Program-made: the position numbers and the translations under genes
Part shown: piece after piece, positions 1 through 6,399 of the stretch
How the letters are laid out: each line of letters starts with the position of its first letter
Position numbering within the stretch: position 1 is the first letter of the stretch
Assembly (NCBI GenBank): GCA_023416335.1
Contig: JAEZHY010000023.1
Coordinates: 1-16,517, forward strand
DNA: 16,517 bases
Source of the DNA: Pseudomonadota bacterium
GTDB taxonomy: Bacteria; Desulfobacterota; Syntrophobacteria; Syntrophobacterales; Syntrophobacteraceae
Reading direction: 5' to 3'
Notes under the pieces: generated by a model
What the model was told of the DNA's origin: nothing
The model's input: only the letters and a program-made list of their open reading frames with translations
Databases searched by the model: none

Positions 1-20
1 AAGACGAGGAGCGCGTTTGC

Positions 21-293
21 ATGACAGATGAACAGAAAAAGAAGTCGGGCTTTTTCCAGGCCGTCAAGGAATTCGTCTACGGCGTCGCCGCACACGATTC
101 CGCCCGGTTCGCATTGAAGACCAGGGCCAGCATGGAACATCTTTTCATTCTAATCACGATGGGGGACATGCTCGGGGTGCCGATTCTTCCGCCTTACTAT
201 TCCCTTCGCCTGCTTCCCTATGTGGTGCCGCAGATCTCTACATGGAAGCGCAGAATGCTGCGTGAAAAGGACCTGACGGACGCTCTGGCATAA
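21..293 (+). CDS. Small protein of unknown function encoded before the ArsA-like ATPase pair
   Basis: This 90-residue protein is not one I recognise. The ATG at 21 has a good Shine-Dalgarno sequence (GAGGAG, 6-11) nine bases upstream. The N-terminus is charged (MTDEQKKKSG). Residues 38-67 are mostly hydrophobic with an internal LPPYY motif, and the C-terminus is basic to mixed-charge (WKRRMLREKDL). There is no clear signal peptide, and the hydrophobic stretch is broken by prolines and charges, so peripheral membrane association or a buried core is as likely as a true transmembrane helix. The stop lies 60 bases before the proposed start of the first ArsA-like gene in the same direction, so the three genes probably form one operon. 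A role as partner, adaptor or client of the ATPases is inference from position only. A real gene is likely because of the ribosome site, codon use and tight spacing. Confidence 0.72.
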   Translation: MTDEQKKKSGFFQAVKEFVYGVAAHDSARFALKTRASMEHLFILITMGDMLGVPILPPYYSLRLLPYVVPQISTWKRRMLREKDLTDALA

Positions 294-337
294 GGTGCAG
301 AACTGCCCGGCAGAGAACTACAGGTTGTCTATCTGAA

Positions 338-356
338 AAGGAAGGAGCCGGCCATT
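338..356 (+). promoter_or_regulatory. Shine-Dalgarno site with probable ATT start codon for the first ArsA-like gene
   Basis: A purine-rich AAGGAAGGAG (338-347) is followed, six bases after GGAG, by an in-frame ATT at 354-356. There is no in-frame ATG, GTG or TTG between the preceding stop (291-293) and the ATG at 402. Starting at 402 would remove the first beta strand before the P-loop. AUU starts are known, for example in infC, where they make translation sensitive to initiation factor 3. An in-frame CTG at 333 is the other option but lies before the ribosome site. Confidence 0.5.
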
Positions 357-1331
357 TCACTTTCATCCATTTTCGAGCAGTATCCGGATCGGCGGTACAT
401 AATGTTCGGGGGGAAGGGAGGCCTCGGGAAGACGACCTTCTCGGCCGCGACTGCTTACTTTCTGGCAAAAAAGGGCAAACGCGTACTCGTCTTCTCGGTT
501 GACCCCCAGGCATCTCTCAGCGACATTTTTCAGAAGGACATCTTCGGCAGAGGTCCGGTCGAAATCATGCCGAACCTTTACGCTCAGGAGATCGACGCAG
601 ACCGCCGCATAAAGGAGTATCAGCAGGAGATACGGCAGAAGATTCTCGATATGTATGGAATGGATGCCATTCCGGAAGAGATCGAGAGCTACATCCAGGC
701 AGCCGCAGCCGAGCCCGCCATGGAGGAGAGCGCGATATTCGACGAGGTTGTGGATATCGTTGTCAAAGGGGGCTACGACTACTACATCTACGACCTGGTC
801 CCTCTCGGCCACGCCCTCTATTATCTCAGTATGGCTTCCGTCTACGATGCCTGGATCGGCAAGATCACGCATCTGCGTTCCCAGATGAGCGAGTACGACC
901 AGGTTGCCGCGGTGATACAGCGCCAGAAGGATGTCGCCGAGGACGCCATCCTGAACGAACTTCTTTATATCAAGGACAGGATCAATAAGTCGTCGGGCAT
1001 TCTGACCGACAAGAAGATGACGGCCTTTTTCTTCGTTCTTGTAGCGGAGGAGATGGTCATAAACGATACCGTGAAGGCTGCCGAGCTGTTTTCGAAGTTC
1101 GATGTGCCCCTGAGCGGATACATTATCAACAGGGTGCTTCCCGAGGAACTGCGTTCTCAAAATATCCCGGATTACCTCAAGCACCGGTTCGACATGCAGG
1201 AGCGATACCTCAAGGTGATCGACGACCGGTTTTCGGGACAGATCCTGGCTTCGGTTCTAGAGATGGAACGCGACGTGACCGGCCTTCCCATGATCGACAA
1301 GATAGCCCGGTCCATGTACGGTGATTTCTAA
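354..1331 (+). CDS. ArsA/Get3-family P-loop ATPase, paralogue A (DTAPT motif degenerate)
   Basis: From the ATT at 354 the protein has 325 residues; from the ATG at 402 it has 309 and begins one residue before the P-loop, which is too short for this fold. The deviant Walker A is GGKGGLGKTT (19-28), with the signature lysine K21. Switch I is SVDPQASLSD with the catalytic aspartate present (D50, codon 501-503). A PAMEESAIF segment matches the region between the switches. Where the family has DTAPT, this protein reads DLVPLGHALYYL (from D147): the aspartate and the GH pair are kept but the threonines are lost. There are no cysteines, so the Get3 zinc CXXC and the ArsA arsenite site are absent. 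The stop overlaps the longest reading of the next gene. The family are dimeric ATPases that carry cargo or drive transport; here the substrate is unknown. It is a clear paralogue of the next gene. Confidence 0.87.
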   Translation: MSLSSIFEQYPDRRYIMFGGKGGLGKTTFSAATAYFLAKKGKRVLVFSVDPQASLSDIFQKDIFGRGPVEIMPNLYAQEIDADRRIKEYQQEIRQKILDMYGMDAIPEEIESYIQAAAAEPAMEESAIFDEVVDIVVKGGYDYYIYDLVPLGHALYYLSMASVYDAWIGKITHLRSQMSEYDQVAAVIQRQKDVAEDAILNELLYIKDRINKSSGILTDKKMTAFFFVLVAEEMVINDTVKAAELFSKFDVPLSGYIINRVLPEELRSQNIPDYLKHRFDMQERYLKVIDDRFSGQILASVLEMERDVTGLPMIDKIARSMYGDF

Positions 1332-1353
1332 CGGATTCAAGGGGGAGTTGCAG

Positions 1354-2340
1354 GTGCAGATTACTGTCGGCATGACCCGATATATGGAAGAACATCCCGG
1401 CCTGAAGTACATTTTCTTCGGCGGCAAGGGCGGAGTCGGAAAGACCGTCATGGCGGGAGCCGCCGCCCTGTGGTCGGCGCGTCAGGGAAAGAAGACGCTT
1501 CTTGCCTCCACAAACCCGGTTCACAGCCTCTCCAATCTGCTCGGACAGGACGTATTCGGAAAACCCGTTCCCGTCGCCGGAGCAGATAATTGCTTTGCGT
1601 TCGAAATCGACACGCGCGACACGATCGAGCGCTCGAAAAATGAAATTCGAGAGAAAATAAACTGGTTTCTCAAGTTTGCGGACATCACTACGAAAGCTGA
1701 GGAATTCATCGAATCGGCGACGATGAACCCGGCGTTCGAGGAGTCGGCGATGTTCGAGAACATGATGGATATCATGTTCAAAGACGAGTACGATTTCTAC
1801 GTCTTCGATACCGCTCCGACAGCCAACGCCCGGCGGCTTCTCGGCATGTCCAAAGTCTATTCGCTCTGGGTGGAAAAAATGCTCAAGAGCCGTGAGGAGG
1901 CGAGATCGCTTCGCGAGATGCTGTCTTTTACAAAGAAGAAAGAGGGCAGAGATCCGCTCCTGGATTACCTCCTCGGTTTCAAGGATCGAATGGCGCATGC
2001 GAAGGAACTCCTGACAGACGACAGACTCACCGCCTTCTTCTTTGTGACCCTCCCGGAAAGCCTGCCGATTGCCGTAATTACCCGGTTCATAAACTGGTTC
2101 CATGAATTTGGCATACCGGTTGGCGGCGTTATTGTGAACGGCCTGATACAGCAGGAACAGGTGGGTGCCGATGCCGCTGAATTCGTGCTGAACCGCGTCC
2201 GGATGCAGTCCGGGCATATGAGCGAAATCGAAAAGATATTCGGCAGCAGCGTCCGGGGTATCACGCCGCTTTTCGAAACTGAAGTGAAAGGAGTGGAGAT
2301 GCTGAACAGAACGGTGGATCGGTTATTCTCGGCCGCTTAG
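1354..2340 (+). CDS. ArsA/Get3-family P-loop ATPase, paralogue B (switch-I Asp replaced by Asn)
   Basis: I chose the GTG at 1354 because GGGGGAG (1341-1347) sits six bases upstream; an in-frame GTG at 1321 would overlap the previous gene by 11 bases, and the ATG at 1372 lacks a ribosome site. The product has 328 residues. It opens with RYMEEHPGLKYIFF and then the deviant Walker A GGKGGVGKTV (23-32; signature lysine K25). Switch I reads STNPVHSLSN (N54, codon AAC at 1513-1515), where the family has STDPAHSLSD. The DTAPT motif is intact (D152), but the usual GHTLRLL is ANARRLL. NPAFEESAMF and LTAFFFV match the paralogue. It has a single cysteine and no CXXC. In yeast Get3 the equivalent D57N change permits ATP binding but blocks hydrolysis, so this subunit may be catalytically slow or dependent on its partner. 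Annotation as an arsenical pump subunit would be misleading: no ars genes are visible. Confidence 0.9.
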   Translation: MQITVGMTRYMEEHPGLKYIFFGGKGGVGKTVMAGAAALWSARQGKKTLLASTNPVHSLSNLLGQDVFGKPVPVAGADNCFAFEIDTRDTIERSKNEIREKINWFLKFADITTKAEEFIESATMNPAFEESAMFENMMDIMFKDEYDFYVFDTAPTANARRLLGMSKVYSLWVEKMLKSREEARSLREMLSFTKKKEGRDPLLDYLLGFKDRMAHAKELLTDDRLTAFFFVTLPESLPIAVITRFINWFHEFGIPVGGVIVNGLIQQEQVGADAAEFVLNRVRMQSGHMSEIEKIFGSSVRGITPLFETEVKGVEMLNRTVDRLFSAA

Positions 2341-2375
2341 GCGTCCGAGCGTCGGTGGCGCTGCAATGACCAGTG

Positions 2376-2405
2376 GCCGGTTCTCCAGTCCAAGCGGGAA
2401 CCGGC
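2376..2405 (+). terminator. Possible terminator hairpin after the ArsA-like pair
   Basis: GCCGGTTC (2376-2383) pairs perfectly with GAACCGGC (2398-2405) around a 14-base loop, 36 bases after the stop of paralogue B. Only a weak pyrimidine-rich stretch follows (TCCCTTATTTGTT), so it may be a poor terminator or an RNA-processing site. Confidence 0.35.
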
Positions 2406-2506
2406 TCCCTTATTTGTTAAGGAACCCGGTAGCACATTGGCTTCTTTGATAATGGGAAGGATGATTCGCTTTTCTCCACTTAATTGTTTTTGTTATCTAC
2501 TGATAA

Positions 2507-2520
2507 GTTATTGAAATAAC
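2507..2520. promoter_or_regulatory. AT-rich palindrome, possible operator
   Basis: GTTATT-GA-AATAAC is a perfect 6-bp inverted repeat with a two-base centre, about 190 bases upstream of the 222-residue membrane protein. The size and symmetry suit a dimeric regulator, but nothing else supports this. Confidence 0.25.
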
Positions 2521-2634
2521 AAGTCGATTCATTAGGAACAAATCATTCCTCCGTCAGGTGATCCAATCCCGCTTCCGTGCCCATTTTCGCTTCATTGATT
2601 TACCCCAACGACATGATTTTATTTAATTCATCCG

Positions 2635-2654
2635 GCGTTCTCTTTTAAGAACGC
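2635..2654 (+). promoter_or_regulatory. Hairpin in the leader of the three-repeat membrane protein
   Basis: GCGTTCT (2635-2641) and AGAACGC (2648-2654) form a perfect 7-bp stem with a six-base loop, 40 bases upstream of the ribosome site. It could be an operator or an RNA leader element; there is no T-run, so it is not a classical terminator. Confidence 0.3.
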
Positions 2655-2710
2655 GACTCCAGCCGACGTGCTGCAGTTCTTATAAAAACTTTTGGGGAGG
2701 TTTTTACAAT

Positions 2711-3379
2711 ATGGACGGTCTACAACAGACAAATCCCCAGGGATATATAAACCCGCCCGCAAAGACGGCGGCCGGAACATCCTTTGTTGAAGGATTGGGC
2801 GGCCTGGCCGCGGTTGCCCTTTCGATTGTCGGGCTTGCACACATCTACTCTTATCTTCTTGTGTCGATCGCTGTAATTGTACTGGGCACAGCGCTCCTGT
2901 TCGAAGCCGGAGCAATTGCGGCCCGTTCCACCATGATACGAGAGCGTGTGCCGGAAATATCTCTGGGTCACTGGGCAGGCATTGCAAGCTGCTTTATGGG
3001 TGGCGTTGCGGGCATAGCCCTGGGAATTCTGTCAATTCTGGGCATAAAGATGCTGACGCTTGTTCCGGTTGCCGCAATAGTGTTCGGCGGCATACTGATT
3101 TTGGACAGCGGGGTGAACGCGCGTCTGAATGCGGCGGAGTTTGGCAGAGCCAAATCTACGTCCTTTGGTGAGAGCATCATGCAGGAAACGGCCATGGGAT
3201 CTTCCGGCCTGCAGGTTCTTGCAGGTCTCAGTGCAATTACGTTGGGAGTTCTCGCGCTGGTCGGCATCAATCCGTTGGCCTTGAGCCTCATTGCAATGCT
3301 GGCCGTCGGCTCTGCGATGCTGTTGAGTGGTTCCGTAACGGGAACCAAAGTGCTCAATATGATGCGGAGTAAAGCATAA
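2711..3379 (+). CDS. Membrane protein of unknown function with three hairpin repeats
   Basis: A 222-residue, very hydrophobic protein. The ATG at 2711 follows GGGGAGG (2694-2700). About 25 polar N-terminal residues precede three copies of one unit of roughly 43 residues, each predicted to be two membrane helices joined by a short turn: residues 28-72, 97-138 and 170-213. The shared pattern is a small-residue-rich helix of the type G-I-x-L-G-I-L-x-L-x-G-I, then an I-A-x-I-x-x-G-x-A-x-L-L helix ending in a polar S-G or A-G segment. Polar linkers (73-96, 139-169) separate the units, giving about six membrane helices. I do not recognise the family. The glycine and alanine content suggests tight helix packing, but no transport motif or conserved charge is seen within the membrane. 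It appears monocistronic, with a long leader and a strong terminator directly after it. Confidence 0.85.
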   Translation: MDGLQQTNPQGYINPPAKTAAGTSFVEGLGGLAAVALSIVGLAHIYSYLLVSIAVIVLGTALLFEAGAIAARSTMIRERVPEISLGHWAGIASCFMGGVAGIALGILSILGIKMLTLVPVAAIVFGGILILDSGVNARLNAAEFGRAKSTSFGESIMQETAMGSSGLQVLAGLSAITLGVLALVGINPLALSLIAMLAVGSAMLLSGSVTGTKVLNMMRSKA

Positions 3380-3401
3380 ACGCTGGTTATTCTTGATTGG
3401 G

Positions 3402-3429
3402 AAAGGGAGAGTATTGCTCTCCCTTTTTT
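3402..3429 (+). terminator. Rho-independent terminator of the three-repeat membrane protein gene
   Basis: AAAGGGAGAG (3402-3411) pairs perfectly over 10 bp with CTCTCCCTTT (3417-3426) around the loop TATTG, followed by a six-T run (3424-3429). It lies 22 bases after the stop. On the opposite strand the hairpin is followed only by TTTCCC, so it is at most weakly bidirectional for the convergent gene. Confidence 0.92.
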
Positions 3430-3435
3430 CCGCGA

Positions 3436-3642
3436 TTACCTCGCCCCCTTTTTCTGACTCTGAAAACCCAGATTGTAAGCCAGATACCCAAGCAAAAGCG
3501 CCCACCCTGTCGCAAACACTACCGCTCCGGCTATTCGTCCGGGTTCTCCAAAGAGGTGATCGAGAAAGTCCTGTACCGGCGGACAGTAGAGAATCAGGCC
3601 GATTATGGACAGAGGCAAACCGAGGATTTTCGCAAATTTCAT
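3436..3642 (-). CDS. Small two-helix membrane protein, unknown function
   Basis: A 68-residue protein on the minus strand, convergent with the preceding gene and sharing the terminator region with it. The start has an upstream GGGTGG (read on the minus strand) about six bases before the ATG. Residues 4-22 form one likely membrane helix with a PP pair directly after it, residues 24-35 are a polar loop (DFLDHLFGEPGR), residues 36-58 form a second helix, and the end is basic (QSQKKGAR), which favours a cytoplasmic C-terminus. No enzymatic motif or family is recognised. Its hydrophobic periodicity and positive tail argue that it is real, but the size leaves doubt. The 262 bases upstream (3643-3904) show no other gene or strong signal. 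Confidence 0.6.
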   Translation of the reverse strand: MKFAKILGLPLSIIGLILYCPPVQDFLDHLFGEPGRIAGAVVFATGWALLLGYLAYNLGFQSQKKGAR

Positions 3643-3904
3643 TCTTCCACCCTTGAATCATTCAAAATTCGTAGTTCTGTTCCGTCTCAGCATCTCATAA
3701 AAGGCCGACTCTGCTCTTCAATTTTCTCCGACCAAGCGGTGCAATGCCAAGGGGAAGAGTATTTTCCGCAGGTCAGAATGATACCAGAAGAGAACTGGGT
3801 TTCCTAGGGTAAATATTCTTTGATTGGATCTCAACGTACCAAGATTACATCATTTTACAGTATCAGAAGCCAATCTACACTCAAGCTGCGGGGCTGGAAT
3901 CTTG

Positions 3905-5515
3905 TTATTTTTCCTGCGGCAATGGCCTGGCCAGCAAATGACTGACTTCAGGTCTAGTTTTGCCAATATGGAATGCTTGCACTATGGCTTCGATCTCACG
4001 ATCCGCCACCGTTAGGCGTTCGTGCTGCCTGAGGTGCTCGAGCCAGGATTCGATAAGAAATGTCTCAGTGTACTTTCCCGGTTCGGACAGGTCGGCAAAC
4101 AATGCCCATCGGAATGCGCCGCCCCGCAATCGAGCGCGTCTCAGTCTGCGCATGGCTCGGCCGAATTCATTCCATTTTGCGGGATCGATCCTGTATTCGA
4201 CTCTCACCAGGACCGGTCCCTCGTCCGGTCCTGGCTCAAACATCAAGGCGGGCATGGACCAGTGTCCCGAGGGGGTTAAATCGAATCGATCGGCCGGTGC
4301 CATTTTGAGCTTCATCGTGGCCGGAAGTCCCAGGAGCATGCCGGCTGCCGAGATATTGAGAGCGGCAGGAATCCCGAGCAGGTTGCCCGCAACACCCCAA
4401 AGGAAACTTCCGACGGCCATGCCGCCAAAGAAGATGAGCATGTAGACGGCAAGACATCTGCCCCTGACCCATGCCGGCACGATCGACTGCACATTGCTGT
4501 TGAAGTTTGCGAGCAGTACGAGCCATGCGGCGCCGGAGAAGAATATGGCGAAAAAATCCGGCACAAGGCTGTGGACCAGTGCAAGAAAGCTGAGTGAAGC
4601 AGCAAAAACGACAGTCATGATGATGGTCAGGGCCTCAAGGGAAATTTTCATAATCCAGGGAAGCATGAGGGCTCCCGCCACAGCCCCGAGCCCGAAAGCT
4701 CCAAGCAGCAGACCGTATTCACCCGACCCGGCATGGAGGTAGCTGTGAGCAAACAGCGGCAGCAGCGCCATTTGGGAGCTGGCAAAAACGACGAAAACAA
4801 GTGCCCGGGCGAAGACCGCCTTCAACGCTGGAGCATGCCTTACGTAACGGACCCCTGTGCGCATTGCTCCCATCATTCTTTCAGCCGGGAGTGCGCTTTC
4901 CCGCGAAGGCTTTTTCCAGAAGAGCAGAACCGCAACGACGCCGAGGAAAGATACGGCATTGATGAGAAATGTCGGGCCCGCACCCAAGAGCACAAGTACA
5001 AAGCCGCCGAGCGCAGGGCCGACCGATCGCGCCAGATTGAATCCGGCGCTGTTTAGAGCTACTGCTGCAGGGATCTGTTCCCTGGGAACCAACTCGGGAA
5101 TGATGGCCTGCCAGGCGGGCGCGTTCAGTGCCATTCCGATTCCGAGAGCAAGCACAAGGAGCAGGAGGATGGTGGGTGTCGTGTGATTCAGGATGGTCAT
5201 CACTCCGAGTAAGGCGGCCGACACGAGCATCCAGAGCTGCGTCAGGATGATCACCTTGCGCCTGTCGATTACATCTGCGAGCGCACCTGCCGGAAGTGCA
5301 AGCAGGAACATGGGAAAACTGGCAGCAACCTGTACAAGGGAAACCATCAGGGCCGAAGGCGCGAGCATGGTCATGAGCCATGCCATAGCAGTGTTCTGCA
5401 TCCAGCTTCCAACATTGGAAAAGGCGTTGGCAATCCAGAGTGCCCTGAAAATGGGATTTCGGAACGGGCTCCAGGTCGAAATGTCAGTCCGAGTCTCTGT
5501 CGGCATGCATTCCAT
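3905..5515 (-). CDS. MFS exporter of the MFS_3 (DUF894-type) family
   Basis: A 536-residue protein of the major facilitator superfamily. Residues 1-420 carry about twelve membrane helices; the N-terminal sequence FRALWIANAFSNVGSWMQN and the loop DVIDRRKVI after helix 2 fit the MFS_3 group. The last 100 residues form a soluble domain with EYRIDPAKWNEF, LRRARLRGGAFRW, ESWLEHLRQHERLT and a histidine in AFHIG, which I recall as characteristic of this family and which resembles a small alpha-beta monooxygenase-like fold. Members are annotated as enterobactin-exporter-like or of unknown substrate; substrate cannot be told here. The start at 5515 has only a weak purine stretch before it, and a second ATG nine bases inside gives an equally good start. 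It lies downstream of the ComEA-like gene on the same strand with a 190-base gap. Confidence 0.9.
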   Translation of the reverse strand: MECMPTETRTDISTWSPFRNPIFRALWIANAFSNVGSWMQNTAMAWLMTMLAPSALMVSLVQVAASFPMFLLALPAGALADVIDRRKVIILTQLWMLVSAALLGVMTILNHTTPTILLLLVLALGIGMALNAPAWQAIIPELVPREQIPAAVALNSAGFNLARSVGPALGGFVLVLLGAGPTFLINAVSFLGVVAVLLFWKKPSRESALPAERMMGAMRTGVRYVRHAPALKAVFARALVFVVFASSQMALLPLFAHSYLHAGSGEYGLLLGAFGLGAVAGALMLPWIMKISLEALTIIMTVVFAASLSFLALVHSLVPDFFAIFFSGAAWLVLLANFNSNVQSIVPAWVRGRCLAVYMLIFFGGMAVGSFLWGVAGNLLGIPAALNISAAGMLLGLPATMKLKMAPADRFDLTPSGHWSMPALMFEPGPDEGPVLVRVEYRIDPAKWNEFGRAMRRLRRARLRGGAFRWALFADLSEPGKYTETFLIESWLEHLRQHERLTVADREIEAIVQAFHIGKTRPEVSHLLARPLPQEK

Positions 5516-5705
5516 TCCGATCTTTAGAAAAAAACACGCTAGAACATAGTAGAAAGACAGTGCACGATCGCTGCCCCGCCTTTCTCCCGGGATTCGGCCA
5601 TTACCTCTCCCATTCCATAGTTATTGGAGATCGAAGAAGAAATGGTAATCATAAACTTAAGTCGTTCCAATCGGCATGGCGCGATTTGATCTGCCCGGGC
5701 CGGAT

Positions 5706-6299
5706 CTATTCCGAGCCGGAAGTCACCTCCAGATACTCCTTCAGTCTCTCGACCGTCTTCGCTCCTATCCCGTGGATTTCCTGCAATTCTTCGACGCGAG
5801 TCCATTTTTTTGTTTTTCGCCTCTCGACGACCATCTCGGCAATTTCGGGTCGCATTTGCGGAATCAGAAGCAGATCGTCTTTCGAGGCCGAATTCAGGTT
5901 GAGCTTCCTGCCGGAGGCAAGGAGCGCTGCCGCCGGCATTCTCTCGAACGTGACTTCGATTTCGTTTCCATTTCGGAGCACGCGGCAGGACTCCCCCGAT
6001 ATAAGTTTTCGGGAGGCTGTCCCGGCGATCGGCAACCGGTCGGACCAGCCCGCCGCTTTGAGTGCATCGCTTACGGTTGCCCTTTCGTTATCCAGTATAT
6101 AAATTCCTGGCTTCGGTACATCCCCGGCAATTTCAACGATCACCGGCGCTGGAAAAGCCACTTCCGAAGGCCGACTGTTCCATCGTGTTCGGGCGAACAG
6201 GGAGGTCAGGACAGCCAACGCGAGCAGCAGAATTGCGATCCTGATTCTCAGACCGGAGTATCCTTTTTCATGTTTTCTTTCCGGCATTCGGATTCTCAT
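5706..6299 (-). CDS. ComEA-like protein: membrane anchor, SLBB domain, helix-hairpin-helix domain
   Basis: A 197-residue protein. Residues 20-36 are a single membrane anchor with basic residues before it, so the rest should be outside the membrane. Residues 52-84 (VIVEIAGDVPKPGIY onward) match the SLBB fold, and residues 132-192 match the ComEA DNA-binding domain beginning with LNLNSAS. The second hairpin is canonical (IHGIGAKTVERL). The first reads IPQMRPE where IPGIGP is usual, so its DNA-contacting glycines are lost. SLBB plus HhH is the arrangement of ComEA, the double-stranded-DNA receptor of natural transformation in Gram-positive bacteria. No ComEC or pilus gene is in view, so a competence role is only possible. 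No strong ribosome site precedes the ATG at 6299; a second ATG lies four codons inside. It is divergent from the Fsr-like gene across 100 bases. Confidence 0.88.
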   Translation of the reverse strand: MRIRMPERKHEKGYSGLRIRIAILLLALAVLTSLFARTRWNSRPSEVAFPAPVIVEIAGDVPKPGIYILDNERATVSDALKAAGWSDRLPIAGTASRKLISGESCRVLRNGNEIEVTFERMPAAALLASGRKLNLNSASKDDLLLIPQMRPEIAEMVVERRKTKKWTRVEELQEIHGIGAKTVERLKEYLEVTSGSE

Positions 6300-6399
6300 T
6301 TTCGGAAAAAAGGGTTACATTCCCGCTCTGAATTTTTTTCGGCCCGATTCCGCTTGTGCCTGTAGGGACGGGCTGCCTCATCATCATTGGATATCATTT

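Larger units (their letters stand above)
2341..2710. other. Intergenic leader with several inverted repeats
   Basis: These 370 bases hold no convincing gene. They contain a GC-rich hairpin (2376-2405), an AT-rich stretch with the palindrome GTTATT-GA-AATAAC (2507-2520), a short inverted repeat AGGAA/TTCCT (2534-2550) and a 7-bp stem hairpin (2635-2654). The region ends with a strong ribosome site GGGGAGG (2694-2700) ten bases before the ATG at 2711. I could not pick a convincing sigma-70 promoter. Confidence 0.6.

Noticed and set aside
363..1184. 273-codon open frame on the minus strand
   Set aside because: It lies opposite paralogue A, has no recognisable protein pattern or ribosome site, and reflects codon bias of the real gene.
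354..2340. Arsenite-efflux ATPase (arsA) annotation for the two ATPases
   Set aside because: No ArsB, Acr3, ArsR, ArsC or ArsD gene is nearby and the metal-binding cysteines are absent, so only family membership is supported.
3397..3807. 136-codon plus-strand frame after the terminator
   Set aside because: It starts inside the terminator hairpin and overlaps the better-supported small membrane protein on the other strand.
5539..5805. 88-codon minus-strand frame between the ComEA-like and MFS genes
   Set aside because: It overlaps the end of the ComEA-like gene in another frame and has no ribosome site.
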